Positions 11,274-19,694 of a stretch of DNA of 64,000 nt are shown here, in pieces. The DNA lies in NCBI RefSeq assembly GCF_003385215.1, contig NZ_PQHW01000018.1, forward strand, positions 1 through 64,000, read 5' to 3'. The notes beneath the pieces were generated by a model that saw nothing but the letters and a program-made list of their open reading frames with translations, was not told where the DNA came from and searched no databases. Source of the DNA: Amycolatopsis thermalba. GTDB lineage: Bacteria > Actinomycetota > Actinomycetes > Mycobacteriales > Pseudonocardiaceae. Position 1 is the first letter of the stretch. Each line of letters opens with the position of its first letter. The position numbers were made by a program, and so were the translations under genes.

Positions 11274-11891
11274 TCAGCCGAGGGGTTCGACGGGCTGGCG
11301 CAGGACCGTGCGGAGCTTGTCCGGAGCGGCCCGGCGCGGGTCGCCGAGGTAGATCTCGTGGTGCAGGCCGGAATGCCGCAACCCCTGCGCGGCCAGGTAG
11401 TCGCCCAACCGCGCCAGCACCGGGCCTTCCGCGTCGTACGGACCGACGTGCAGCACCTGGGCGCAGCGTCCCTCGTGCAGCGTGTGGAAGCGGACCCCGG
11501 CGATCGCGGGCAGCTTCTTCTTCGCCAGCGCGGCCTGCCGCGCCTCGCCGGCCAGCTGCTCGTCCACCCACGGCGGCTGGCTGATCAGCATCGTCCAGTG
11601 CCAGGAGTCCTTCTCCCGCCGCGTGAAGACGCCGTAGTCCTCGGCCCACCACAGCCCCTCCAGCGGGCCCACGACGAAGTCCTCGCCCCCGGCGCGGCGG
11701 ACGGCGAACTTGATCGTGTAGGCCACCGCGTAGAGCGCCTCGACGGCCCGCGCGTACTCCGTGGACGTGTTGGGGTCGCCGCTGCCGTCGATGGCGACGA
11801 ACCGCTGCGCGGGCACGTCGACGAGAGCCCAGTCGGTGTTCTTCGGCGCGTAGAGCGTTTTCAGCGCCCGTTTCGGGTCGTAGGCGGGCAT
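11274..11891 (-). CDS. GyrI-like small-molecule-binding domain protein
   Basis: A 205-residue protein with the GyrI-like/SOUL-type effector fold typical of stand-alone proteins (D-V-P-A-Q-R-F-V-A-I-D-G-S-G-D-P-N; L-E-G-L-W-W; H-E-I-Y-L-G-D-P-R-R). Relatives bind or hydrolyse cyclopropanoid or other hydrophobic compounds. ATG 11891 begins 2 nt after the PadR stop, so the two form an operon, and it probably detoxifies or senses the PadR ligand (inference). Confidence 0.88.
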   Translation of the reverse strand: MPAYDPKRALKTLYAPKNTDWALVDVPAQRFVAIDGSGDPNTSTEYARAVEALYAVAYTIKFAVRRAGGEDFVVGPLEGLWWAEDYGVFTRREKDSWHWTMLISQPPWVDEQLAGEARQAALAKKKLPAIAGVRFHTLHEGRCAQVLHVGPYDAEGPVLARLGDYLAAQGLRHSGLHHEIYLGDPRRAAPDKLRTVLRQPVEPLG

Positions 11892-11893
11892 GG

Positions 11894-12436
11894 TCAGCGG
11901 TCCCCTTCCAGGGTGGCGCGGTAGCCGCTCAGCCACCGCTGCTCGGCGGCGAGCTGGTGCAGCGAAAAGTCGAAGATCGCCCGTACGAACGCGGGCGCGT
12001 CCGGCTGGGCGTCGGCGGGGCGGCGGACGGCCTCCACGCGTTCGTCCAGCGCGGCGGCGCGGGCGGCCAGTGCCTCGCGCAGCCGGTCCGGCGGGATGAG
12101 CGGCTGGCTGGCCAGGCCGACCAGGACCGGCGGGAACACCGGCCGCGGCCGCGCGATGGCCGCTTCCGCCTCCGCCGCGCACACCTCCCGCCCCCGGTCG
12201 GTCGCCCCGAACACCTTGCGCGCCCTGGCCCGTCCGGTGCCGCCGGTCGCGACCTCGGTGATCAGCCCGCGGTCGCGGAGCCGGCCCAGGAGGTAGTAGA
12301 TCGAGCTGAACCCGATCTCGGTCCACTCCCGCATGCCGCGCGCGGTGATGACCTCGTCCAGCTCGTAGCCGTGCCGGGGTTTCTCCACGAGGAGGCCGAG
12401 CAGGGTCAGCTCGGCCGGGGTCAGTGCAGGCGCCAC
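11894..12436 (-). CDS. PadR-family transcriptional regulator
   Basis: A 180-residue regulator with an N-terminal winged helix (L-L-G-L-L-V-E-K-P-R-H-G-Y-E-L; F-S-S-I-Y-Y-L-L-G-R-L) and a C-terminal helical Vir_act_alpha_C-type dimerisation region. Start is GTG 12436. A -10-like TAGAGT lies 7 nt upstream (minus strand), suggesting a leaderless transcript. The palindrome there is a likely autoregulatory site. Co-transcribed with the GyrI-like gene. Confidence 0.9.
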   Translation of the reverse strand: MAPALTPAELTLLGLLVEKPRHGYELDEVITARGMREWTEIGFSSIYYLLGRLRDRGLITEVATGGTGRARARKVFGATDRGREVCAAEAEAAIARPRPVFPPVLVGLASQPLIPPDRLREALAARAAALDERVEAVRRPADAQPDAPAFVRAIFDFSLHQLAAEQRWLSGYRATLEGDR

Positions 12437-12444
12437 GCAGTTAC

Positions 12445-12456
12445 TCTAGCACTAGA
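12445..12456. promoter_or_regulatory. Palindrome TCTAG-CA-CTAGA, candidate PadR operator
   Basis: A 12-bp site with perfect 5-bp arms, 8 bp upstream of the PadR GTG and overlapping the probable -10 (TAGAGT). It sits between the PadR start and the glmS stop. Confidence 0.55.
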
Positions 12457-12460
12457 ACAA

Positions 12461-14272
12461 CTACTCCACCACGACGCTCTTCGCGAGGTTGCGTGGCCTG
12501 TCGATGTCGCGGCCGAGCTTGCGCGCGGTGTGGTAGGCCAGCAGCTGCAGCGGGATCGTCAGCAGAACGGGGTCGAGCTCCGGTCCGGCGGAGGGAACCC
12601 GGACCACCTCCTCGGCGCCCGGCACCGCCAGTCCGGTGGTGGTGACCGCGACGACCGGGCCACCGCGCGCCCGGATCTGCTCGATCGTGCCGAGGTTCTT
12701 CGCGGCCAGCTCGTCGTCCGGGATCAGCACGACGCTCGGCAGGGCGGGATCGACCAGCGCGAGCGGACCGTGCTCGAGCTCCGAGGACTGGCAGGCCTCG
12801 GCGTGCACGTAGGAGATCTCCTTGAGCTTCTGGGCGCCCTCCCGCGCGACCGGCCAGCCACGCACCCGGCCGAGGAAGAACACGTGCTCGGCGTCGGCGA
12901 CCCGGCCGTCCAGCGACGCGATCCGGTCCTCCTCCGCGAGCACCTGCCCGATCCGCTCCGGCAGCTCCGCCAGGGCGCGCGCGATCCGCCTGCCCTCGGC
13001 CGGCGACAGGTCCCGGACCCGGCCCAGCGTCAGCGCCAGCAACGCGAACGTCAGCGTCATGTTCGTGAACGCCTTCGTCGAGGCCACCGAGATCTCCGGC
13101 CCGGCGTGCAGGAACACCCCGCTGTCGCACTCCCGCGCGATCGCCGACCCGACCACGTTGACCGCACCGGCCACGTGCCCGCCCTTGCGCCGCAACTCCT
13201 CCACCGTGGCGAGGGTGTCGGCGGTCTCGCCGGACTGGCTGACCGCGATGTAGAGGCAGTCCGGGTCGACGACCGGGTGGCGGTAGCGGAACTCGGCGGC
13301 CGGTTCGGCGTCGGCGGGCACGCGGGCCAGCTCCTCGACGAGGCCGGCGCCGATCTGCCCGGCGTAGTAGGCCGATCCGCAGCCGAGGAACTTCACCCGG
13401 CGGATGCCGCGCAGCTCCCGCGCGGTGAGCCGCAGCCCGTCCAGCCGCGCGGTGCCCAGCCGCTCGTCGAGCCGCCCGCGCAGCACCCGCTGGGCGGCCT
13501 CGGGCTGCTCGGCGATCTCCTTGGCCATGAAGTCGGGGTACCCGCCCAGCTCGTAGTCGCCGGGCGCGTCCTCCACCACCGTGGGTGGCCGGTCGGCGCC
13601 GCTGGAGGTCACGTAGCCGTCGGCGCGGATCGTGGCCAGCTCGCCGTCCTCGAGGTAGATGACCTGCTGGGTGTGCCGGACGAGCGCGGCCAGGTCGGAG
13701 GCCACGAACATCTCGCGGTCGCCCAGGCCGAGCACGAGCGGGCTGCCGTGCCGGGCGGCGACCAGGACGTCCGGCCGCTCGGCGTCGAGCACCAGCAGGC
13801 CGTAGGTGCCCTCGACGTCGGCCAGCGCGGCGCGCACCGCCTCGGTGAGCGTGCCGCCGCGCGCGGCCGCGGCGGCGATCAGGTGGGCGAGGACCTCGCT
13901 GTCGGTGTCGGACACCAGCCGCACCCCGGACGCGCTCAACGTCGCGCGCAGCTCGGTGGCGTTCTCGATGATCCCGTTGTGCACCACCGCGATCCGCCGT
14001 CCCGTGTCGGTGTGCGGGTGGGCGTTGGTGGCCGTCGCGGGGCCGTGGGTGGCCCAGCGGGTGTGGGCGATGCCGGTGGTGCTGCCGGCCAGGTTCGCGG
14101 TGAGCCGGGTCAGTTCCGCGATGCGCACCGCGGCCTTGCGCACCAGCAGCCTGCCGTCGCGGGCGAGCGCGACGCCGGCGGAGTCGTAGCCGCGGTACTC
14201 CAGCCGCCGCAGGCCCTCCAGCAGGATCGGCAACGCGGGCCGCCGGCCCAGGTACCCCACGATTCCGCACAT
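12461..14272 (-). CDS. glmS: Glutamine--fructose-6-phosphate aminotransferase (isomerizing)
   Basis: A 603-residue enzyme making glucosamine-6-phosphate from fructose-6-phosphate and glutamine, the first step toward UDP-GlcNAc for cell wall. The mature N-terminal Cys comes from M-C-G-I-V-G-Y-L-G, so the start is ATG 14272, although the frame is open to 14329. The class II glutaminase domain (residues 1-230: R-L-E-Y-R-G-Y-D-S-A-G; H-N-G-I-I-E-N) is followed by two SIS domains (G-C-G-S-A-Y-Y-A-G; S-Q-S-G-E-T-A-D-T) and ends in K-S-V-V-V-E. It is a full-length enzyme. It lies alone, away from glmM, so it might be a second copy. Confidence 0.95.
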   Translation of the reverse strand: MCGIVGYLGRRPALPILLEGLRRLEYRGYDSAGVALARDGRLLVRKAAVRIAELTRLTANLAGSTTGIAHTRWATHGPATATNAHPHTDTGRRIAVVHNGIIENATELRATLSASGVRLVSDTDSEVLAHLIAAAAARGGTLTEAVRAALADVEGTYGLLVLDAERPDVLVAARHGSPLVLGLGDREMFVASDLAALVRHTQQVIYLEDGELATIRADGYVTSSGADRPPTVVEDAPGDYELGGYPDFMAKEIAEQPEAAQRVLRGRLDERLGTARLDGLRLTARELRGIRRVKFLGCGSAYYAGQIGAGLVEELARVPADAEPAAEFRYRHPVVDPDCLYIAVSQSGETADTLATVEELRRKGGHVAGAVNVVGSAIARECDSGVFLHAGPEISVASTKAFTNMTLTFALLALTLGRVRDLSPAEGRRIARALAELPERIGQVLAEEDRIASLDGRVADAEHVFFLGRVRGWPVAREGAQKLKEISYVHAEACQSSELEHGPLALVDPALPSVVLIPDDELAAKNLGTIEQIRARGGPVVAVTTTGLAVPGAEEVVRVPSAGPELDPVLLTIPLQLLAYHTARKLGRDIDRPRNLAKSVVVE

Positions 14273-14397
14273 GGCGCGCCTTCCCTTCCGCGGGGGCGAT
14301 GCTGTCGGAGTCGCCGGTGCGGCGACCACCGTTACCGGGGTTCCCGGCGCGGGCGCGTCGTGCCCGGGTCCGTTTTCCGCTGCGGCAGGATGGCGGG

Positions 14398-14979
14398 ATG
14401 AGCGACGGGGAGGTCTTCGGCGCGGTCGGGCCGCGGCTGCGGGCGCTGCGCAGGCAGCGCCGGGTCACGCTGGCCCAGCTGGCGGAGGCGACCGGGATCT
14501 CGGTGAGCACGCTGTCCCGGCTGGAGTCCGGCGGTCGGCGGCCGACGCTGGAGCTGCTGCTGCCGCTGGCGCGGGTCCACCAGGTGACTCTCGACGAGCT
14601 GGTCGGCGCGCCGGACACCGGGGATCCGCGGGTGCACGCCAAGCCGGTGGTGCGGTCCGGGGTGACGATCCTGCCGCTGACCCGGCGGCCGGGCGGGCTG
14701 CAGGCGTTCAAGATGATCTACCCGCCCGGCAAGCCGTCGCGCGAACCGGACCAGAAGGTGCACGAGGGTTACGAATGGCTGTACGTGCTCTCCGGCCGGC
14801 TGCGGCTGGTGCTCGGCACGCACGACGTGCTCCTCACCCCCGGGGAGGCGGCGGAGTTCGACACGCGGACCCCGCACTGGTTCGGCAACCCCGGCCCGGA
14901 GCCGGCCGAGATCCTCAGCCTGTTCGGCCCGCAGGGCGAGCGGGTGCACGTCCGGGCCCGCCCGAAAGGCGAGGCCTAG
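14398..14979 (+). CDS. XRE-family regulator with C-terminal cupin domain
   Basis: A 193-residue protein with an N-terminal helix-turn-helix (residues 12-66: T-L-A-Q-L-A-E-A-T-G-I-S-V-S-T-L-S-R) and a C-terminal cupin_2 barrel (H-E-G-Y-E-W-L-Y-V-L-S-G-R-L; P-G-E-A-A-E-F-D-T; P-H-W-F). Such proteins sense small metabolites and control neighbouring metabolic genes. Start ATG 14398. It diverges from glmS by 125 bp and may regulate it, though this is not shown. Confidence 0.9.
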   Translation: MSDGEVFGAVGPRLRALRRQRRVTLAQLAEATGISVSTLSRLESGGRRPTLELLLPLARVHQVTLDELVGAPDTGDPRVHAKPVVRSGVTILPLTRRPGGLQAFKMIYPPGKPSREPDQKVHEGYEWLYVLSGRLRLVLGTHDVLLTPGEAAEFDTRTPHWFGNPGPEPAEILSLFGPQGERVHVRARPKGEA

Positions 14980-15031
14980 GCAGTGTCCGGCGAGGATCGC
15001 GGGTGGGTTGGGGGATTCTGCTGGTCCTGTC

Positions 15032-15109
15032 AGACGACGCAGCTTCAACCAGGTCAAACAGTGGCGCTGCACCGCCACCCGATTCGACCGCTTTGAGGAC
15101 ACGCCCTAG
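15032..15109 (+). pseudogene. Transposase C-terminal remnant (IS5-like)
   Basis: One frame reads R-R-S-F-N-Q-V-K-Q-W-R-C-T-A-T-R-F-D and stops at TAG 15107-15109. This resembles the conserved C-terminal block of IS5-type DDE transposases (R-x-F-N-R-L-K-Q-W-R-x-I-A-T-R-Y-D). No upstream domain remains. It indicates an old insertion between the cupin regulator and the VOC gene. Confidence 0.65.
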
Positions 15110-15172
15110 CGGGCCGCGGGGTTCCCTTCCGCCCGGCGCGGCGTGGAGCAACGCAGGATCGTTCAACGCCGC

Positions 15173-15191
15173 GCCGTATAGGTCGTTATAC
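15173..15191 (+). repeat. Dispersed 19-bp repeat, copy 2
   Basis: The same 19-mer as at 5570-5588. It begins 9 bp after the stop of the VOC gene on the minus strand and lies next to the transposase remnant. Confidence 0.85.
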
Positions 15192-15199
15192 GCCCGGGG

Positions 15200-15607
15200 T
15201 CAGCCCCGCACGGCGGCCGGGTCCATCCACATGATCTCCCAGTTGTGCCCGTCCGGGTCCTCGAAGACGCGCTGGTACATCTGCCCGTAGTCCATCGGGT
15301 CGCGGGTCTCCCGGCCCCCGGCCGCGACCGCCTTGTCCACCAGCGCGTCGACCGCCTCCCGGCTCTCCGCCGACAGGGCGAGCAGCACCTCGGTGGATTT
15401 GGCGGTGTCGATGATCTGCTTGTCGGTGAAGGTGCCGAAGAACTCGTTTCTCAGCAGCATCGCGTAGATCGTGTCGCTGAACACCAGGCAGGCCGCGTTC
15501 TCGTCGGTGAACTGCGGGTTGAACTCGTAGCCCAGGTCGGTCCAGAACTCCTTGACCCGGTCCAGGTCGGACACGGGCAGGTTCACGAAGATCATCTGTT
15601 TCGTCAT
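15200..15607 (-). CDS. VOC-family (glyoxalase/bleomycin-resistance fold) protein
   Basis: A 135-residue single-domain protein with the beta-alpha-beta-beta-beta repeat (I-F-V-N-L-P-V-S-D-L-D-R-V-K-E-F-W; later Q-R-V-F-E-D-P-D-G-H-N-W-E-I-M-W). It is close to the widespread YkcA/PhnB-like group of unknown substrate. ATG 15607 follows AGGAGAAGCC. It is isolated between decayed sequences. Confidence 0.9.
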   Translation of the reverse strand: MTKQMIFVNLPVSDLDRVKEFWTDLGYEFNPQFTDENAACLVFSDTIYAMLLRNEFFGTFTDKQIIDTAKSTEVLLALSAESREAVDALVDKAVAAGGRETRDPMDYGQMYQRVFEDPDGHNWEIMWMDPAAVRG

Positions 15608-15626
15608 GGCTTCTCCTATCTTGCGC

Positions 15627-15906
15627 TCATCCCCGATCCGGCTCCAGCGGGATCAGCGGCGCCGGGCCGGCCGGCTCCCCCGCCGGGGCCGGGTGGCAGG
15701 CGAAGTTCTTCGCCCGGGCGCCGCCGTCGACCACGAGGTCGCAGCCGGTGATCAGGCGCGCGTAGTCCGAGCACAGCCACGTCCGCGCCGACGGCCTCGA
15801 CCACCCCGGCGCCCTCGTGGCCGCCGACCACGGGAAGCGCATCTGCGCGTCGCCCTTCTGGATGCGGTCGTCGGAGTGGCACAGGCCGGCCGCGTGGTGA
15901 TGGTCA
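15627..15906 (-). pseudogene. Chimeric remnant: alcohol dehydrogenase N-terminal piece joined to an SDR C-terminal piece
   Basis: Reading leftward from 15906, one frame gives G-L-C-H-S-D-D-R-I-Q-K-G-D and the next V-V-G-G-H-E-G-A-G-V-V-E-A-V-G, the zinc-site region of an NDMA-type alcohol dehydrogenase split by a frameshift. It then passes directly into L-C-S-D-Y-A-R-L-I-T-G-C-D-L-V-V-D-G-G-A, the C-terminal signature of a short-chain dehydrogenase. Neither enzyme is complete, so this is deletion-fused debris. Confidence 0.75.
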
Positions 15907-16230
15907 TGACGGTCCCCGTTCGCTGACGTGGGGTGGCGGGACCCACCTTCACTTCGGGCCCCGGACCGCACCAGCGCCCTTCCCACGTCACACAAACCTT
16001 GCGCCCCGGCTCAGGCCGCGCCGGGGATTCGCTCCACAACGCCGGAACCGGGCATTCCGGGGTGCCGGTCAGCGGCCCCGCAGCGACGGGTCGGCCGGCG
16101 CGGGGCGGGTGTCGGCCTTCTCGGCCGGGGCGAGGCCGAGCACCTGCAGCGCGCGGCACACCGCGCCCGACGGCGCGCCTCACGCCTCGGAGCGGCGGGC
16201 TCGCCCCGCGAACGGGGATTCGCCCGCCGG

Positions 16231-16360
16231 ACGGTGGCACCCGCCTCGCCGAACGTGGCACTCACGCGCCCGAACGTGGAACTCGCCCATCCCAGCGTGG
16301 AACTCGCGCGCCGTAGCGTGGGACTCGCGAGGCTGAGCGTGGGATCGCGCAACCGGTCAG
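16231..16360. repeat. Degenerate tandem repeat, 21-bp period, about six units
   Basis: Units led by ACGTGG/GCGTGG begin at 16232, 16253, 16274, 16295, 16316 and 16337, exactly 21 bp apart, with consensus near ACGTGGAACTCGCGCGCCCGA. In one frame they would give seven-residue repeats, but no gene is supported. The stretch 15907-16230 before it holds nothing I recognise. The array ends at the stop of the MarR gene. Confidence 0.85.
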
Positions 16361-16818
16361 GCGCGCGCGGGCGCCGGGACCTCCAGCCCCTGCAACGCGG
16401 TCACCAGCGGCGCCAGCTCCGGCAGCTCCTCCGCCGCCGCCAGGGCCTCCGTCAGCGCGCGGTCGTGCGTCGGGCGCGCGGCGTCCAGCAGCTCGCGCCC
16501 CGCGGCCGTCACCTCGGTGTAGATCCCCCGCCGGTCGGTCGGGCACAGGTACCGCTGCAGCAGCCCCCGGTCCTCCAGCCGGCTCACCAGGCGCGTCGTC
16601 GCGGACTGGCTCAGCACCACCGCGCTGGAGAGCTGGTTCATGCGCAGGTGGAAGCCGTCCTGGCGGGACAGCACCTCCAGCACCGTGTACTCGCTCACGG
16701 ACAGCTCGTGCTCCCGCTGCAGCGCGCGCTCCAGCCGGTCCTCGATCCGCGCGTGCAGCGCCGCCAGGGTCCGCCAGCCGTGTGCGCGGGCTTCGACCGC
16801 GTCGTCGGGCAGTGACAC
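16357..16818 (-). CDS. MarR-family transcriptional regulator
   Basis: A 153-residue winged-helix regulator: dimer helix, then L-S-V-S-E-Y-T-V-L-E-V-L, recognition region M-N-Q-L-S-S-A-V-V-L-S-Q-S-A-T-T-R-L, and wing with C-P-T-D-R-R-G-I-Y. GTG 16818 follows a GAGGTGA site. It is divergent from the MFS/aldo-keto reductase pair over a symmetric 33-bp operator, so it very probably represses that pair and itself, relieved by the transporter's substrate. Confidence 0.93.
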   Translation of the reverse strand: MSLPDDAVEARAHGWRTLAALHARIEDRLERALQREHELSVSEYTVLEVLSRQDGFHLRMNQLSSAVVLSQSATTRLVSRLEDRGLLQRYLCPTDRRGIYTEVTAAGRELLDAARPTHDRALTEALAAAEELPELAPLVTALQGLEVPAPARA

Positions 16819-16884
16819 GTTTCACCTCTTCCGCCGGGCTTCCCAGCCTACCCGCTGAGTCCTTGCCTGCTAGTGTAGCCGCCG

Positions 16885-16917
16885 TTGGCAATAACCCGCG
16901 TGTGCAACTATTGCCAA
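16885..16917. promoter_or_regulatory. Symmetric MarR operator overlapping back-to-back promoters
   Basis: TTGGCAATA (16885-16893) and TATTGCCAA (16909-16917) are a perfect 9-bp inverted repeat, 15 nt apart. In each direction TTGGCA and TATTGC are spaced 18 bp, like -35 and -10 boxes. A protein bound here would block both the marR and the MFS promoter. Confidence 0.75.
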
Positions 16918-16976
16918 AGCTGGTAACGTCTCCGCGCGGGTAGTTGACGGAAGCTCTCCAAGACTCGAGGAATCAC

Positions 16977-18161
16977 ATGCCTGTCGCCCTCATCGCGCTG
17001 GCCATCGCCGCCTTCGGCATCGGCACGACGGAGTTCGTGATCATGGGCCTGCTGCCCGAGGTCGCCACCGACCTCGGCGTCTCGGTACCCACGGCCGGGC
17101 TCCTGATCTCCGGTTACGCCCTCGGCGTCGTGGTCGGCGCGCCCCTGCTCACCGCGCTCGGCTCGAAAGTGCCGCGCAAGACCGTCCTGACCGGCCTGAT
17201 GGTGTTGTTCATCGCGGGCAACGTCGTCTCCGCGATCGCCCCCGGATACGGTCTGCTCATGACCGGCCGCGTGGTCGCCGCCCTCTCGCACGGCGCGTTC
17301 TTCGGCGTCGGCTCGGTCGTCGCCGCCTCGCTCGTGCCGAAGTCCCGCCAGGCGAGCGCCATCGCGATCATGTTCACCGGCCTGACCGTCGCCAACGTGC
17401 TCGGCGTGCCCGGCGGCACCGCGCTGGGCCAGCAGTTCGGCTGGCGCTCGACGTTCTGGGCGGTGGCCGGCCTCGGCGTGATCGCCCTGGTGGGCGTCGT
17501 CGCGCTCGTGCCCCGTCAGCCCGTCACCGAGGGCCAGACCCTGCGCAGCGAGCTCGCCGTGTTCCGGCGGCCGCAGGTGTGGCTCGCGCTGGCGATGACC
17601 GCGCTCGGCTTCGGCGGGGTGTTCGCCTCCTTCACCTACATCGCCCCGATGATGACCGACGTCGCCGGCTTCTCCCCCGGCGCGGTGACCTGGCTCCTCG
17701 TGCTGTTTGGCGGGGGCCTGGTGGTGGGCAACCTGCTCGGGGGCAAGGCCGCCGACCGCGCGCTGATGCCGAGCCTGTACGTCATCCTGGCCGCGCTGGC
17801 CGTGGTGCTCGTCGCGTTCGTCTTCACCGCGCACGCGCAGCTACCCGCCGCGGTCACGATCGCGTTGTTCGGCGCCGCCGGCTTCGCGACCGTGCCGCCG
17901 CTGCAGGCCCGCGTCATGGCCAAGGCCGGGGACGCGCCGGCACTGGCGTCGGCCGCGAACATCGCGGCCTTCAACCTCGGCAACGCGGGCGGCGCCTGGC
18001 TGGGCGGGCTCGCGATCGGCCACGGCCTCGGCTACACCGCCCCGAACTGGATCGGCGCGGTGCTGGCCGCCGCCGGGCTCGGCGTCGCGCTGGTCGCCGG
18101 CGCGCTCGACCGGCGCCCGGCCACCCGGACGCAGCCGGAGATCCCGGCCGTCCACCGATGA
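16977..18161 (+). CDS. MFS transporter, drug/sugar efflux (DHA1, AraJ-like)
   Basis: A 394-residue, 12-helix major facilitator beginning A-L-I-A-L-A-I-A-A-F-G-I-G-T-T-E-F-V-I-M-G-L-L, the signature of the AraJ/YdhP/CmlA-like DHA1 exporters. A second conserved stretch is R-V-V-A-A-L-S-H-G-A-F-F-G. ATG 16977 is preceded by GAGG. The next gene starts 20 bp downstream, so both form the MarR-controlled transcript. The substrate is unknown. Confidence 0.9.
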   Translation: MPVALIALAIAAFGIGTTEFVIMGLLPEVATDLGVSVPTAGLLISGYALGVVVGAPLLTALGSKVPRKTVLTGLMVLFIAGNVVSAIAPGYGLLMTGRVVAALSHGAFFGVGSVVAASLVPKSRQASAIAIMFTGLTVANVLGVPGGTALGQQFGWRSTFWAVAGLGVIALVGVVALVPRQPVTEGQTLRSELAVFRRPQVWLALAMTALGFGGVFASFTYIAPMMTDVAGFSPGAVTWLLVLFGGGLVVGNLLGGKAADRALMPSLYVILAALAVVLVAFVFTAHAQLPAAVTIALFGAAGFATVPPLQARVMAKAGDAPALASAANIAAFNLGNAGGAWLGGLAIGHGLGYTAPNWIGAVLAAAGLGVALVAGALDRRPATRTQPEIPAVHR

Positions 18162-18181
18162 ACGACAGCGAAAGGAAAGAC

Positions 18182-19015
18182 ATGACCGCCATTCCCACGG
18201 TCGAACTGAACAACGGCGTGCACATGCCGCAGGTGGGCTACGGGGTCTTCCAGGTCCCCGCCGACGAGACCACCCAGGCGGTCACCGCGGCACTGGAGGC
18301 CGGCTACCGCAGCATCGACACCGCGACCGCCTACGCCAACGAGGCCGCGGTCGGCAAGGCGCTGGCCCAGTCCGGCATCGCGCGCGAGGAGCTGTTCGTC
18401 ACCACCAAGCTGTGGAACGCCGACCAGGGCTACGACGAAACGCTGCGCGCGTTCGACAAGAGCATGGCCGATCTGGGCCTGGAGTACCTGGACCTGTACC
18501 TGATCCACTGGCCGGTCCCCGAGGCCGACCGGTACGCCGACAGCTGGCGCGCGTTCGAGGCGCTCTACTCCGACAGCCGCATCCGCGCGATCGGCGTGTC
18601 CAACTTCCAGCCGCACCACCTGGACCGGCTGGCGCAGGAGAGCCGGATCGTGCCCGCGGTCAACCAGATCGAGCTGCACCCCTACCTGCAGCAGGCCGAG
18701 CTGCGCGACTACCACGCCCGGCACGGCATCGTGACCGAGGCGTGGAGCCCGCTGGCCAAGGGTGGCGAGCTGCTCGGCGAGCAGACGATCACCGCGCTGG
18801 CGGACAAGCACGGCCGCACCCCGGCGCAGATCGTGCTGCGCTGGCACCTGCAGCTGGGCAACGTCGTGATCCCGAAGTCGGTCACGCCGTCCCGGATCAA
18901 GGAGAACCTCGACGTGTTCGGCTTCGAGCTCGACGAGAGCGACCTCGCCGAGCTGGCGAAGCTGGAGAAGGGCCTGCGGACCGGGCCGGACCCGGACACC
19001 TTCAACGTGCGCTGA
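18182..19015 (+). CDS. Aldo/keto reductase
   Basis: A 277-residue NADPH-dependent (beta/alpha)8 oxidoreductase with the full tetrad: Asp/Tyr in S-I-D-T-A-T-A-Y, Lys in V-T-T-K-L-W, His in L-Y-L-I-H-W-P. The NADPH site I-P-K-S-V-T-P-S-R-I-K-E-N is present. Relatives reduce methylglyoxal, 2,5-diketogluconate and other carbonyls. ATG 18182 has AAAGGAAAG upstream. Co-transcribed with the exporter under the divergent MarR gene, it probably belongs to a detoxification unit. Confidence 0.94.
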   Translation: MTAIPTVELNNGVHMPQVGYGVFQVPADETTQAVTAALEAGYRSIDTATAYANEAAVGKALAQSGIAREELFVTTKLWNADQGYDETLRAFDKSMADLGLEYLDLYLIHWPVPEADRYADSWRAFEALYSDSRIRAIGVSNFQPHHLDRLAQESRIVPAVNQIELHPYLQQAELRDYHARHGIVTEAWSPLAKGGELLGEQTITALADKHGRTPAQIVLRWHLQLGNVVIPKSVTPSRIKENLDVFGFELDESDLAELAKLEKGLRTGPDPDTFNVR

Positions 19016-19034
19016 GTCCCGCGCCGGGCCGCCG

Positions 19035-19682
19035 CTACCGGCGGCCCGGCAGGTCCCGGCGCAGGCTGGTGGCCAGCACGGCCGCCTGGGTGCGGCGCTG
19101 CATCCCGAGCTTGTGCAGCAACCGCGACACGTAGTTCTTCACGGTCTTCTCGGCCAGGAACATGCGCTCGGCGATCTCGCGGTTGGTCAGCCCCTCGCCG
19201 ATCAGGTCGAGCAGCTTGCGTTCCTGCTCCGACAGCCGGGCCACCGCGCCCGCCGGGGCGGCCTCGTCCCGGATGCGGGACATCAGCGCCGAGGCGGCCC
19301 GGTTGTCCAGCAGCGACTTCCCGGCCCCGACCTGGCGCACCGCGGACACCAGTTCCATGCCCCGCACGTCCTTCACGACGTACCCGCCGGCACCGGCGAG
19401 GATCGCGTCCAGCATGGCCTGCTCGTCGGTGTAGGACGTGAGGATCAGGCAGTGCAGCCCCGGCATCCGGGACCGCAGCTCCCGGCACAGCTCGATGCCG
19501 CTGCCGTCGGGCAGCCGCAGGTCCAGCACCGCCACGTCCGGCCGGACCGCCGGGATCCGGGCCAGCGCCTCGGTCACCGTCGCGGCCTCGCCCACCACGG
19601 TCAGCTCCGGGTCGGCGTCCACGAGGTCGGCGACACCGCGCCGGACCACCTCGTGGTCGTCGACCAGGAACACCGTGGTCAT
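19035..19682 (-). CDS. devR: DevR/DosR response regulator
   Basis: A 215-residue NarL-type regulator closely following mycobacterial DevR: receiver acidic pocket D8-D9, phospho-acceptor D54 ([15 protein letters not shown]), K104 (Y-V-V-K-D), linker, and LuxR-type HTH ([25 protein letters not shown]). ATG 19682 has GAGG upstream. A 39-residue membrane microprotein gene ends 12 nt before it. The kinase DevS is encoded 15.6 kb away, so the pair is split here. Confidence 0.93.
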   Translation of the reverse strand: MTTVFLVDDHEVVRRGVADLVDADPELTVVGEAATVTEALARIPAVRPDVAVLDLRLPDGSGIELCRELRSRMPGLHCLILTSYTDEQAMLDAILAGAGGYVVKDVRGMELVSAVRQVGAGKSLLDNRAASALMSRIRDEAAPAGAVARLSEQERKLLDLIGEGLTNREIAERMFLAEKTVKNYVSRLLHKLGMQRRTQAAVLATSLRRDLPGRR

Positions 19683-19694
19683 CGCCTCACGTCC

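Noticed and set aside
12461-14711. A longer minus-strand frame of 756 residues over glmS
   Set aside because: It is in a different frame from the enzyme and shows no GlmS homology.
15907-16230. A coding gene in the gap before the tandem repeat
   Set aside because: All frames are Arg/Pro/Gly-rich without recognisable motifs or a ribosome site.
16231-16360. CRISPR array
   Set aside because: The 21-bp units are contiguous and degenerate without unique spacers, and no cas genes are nearby.
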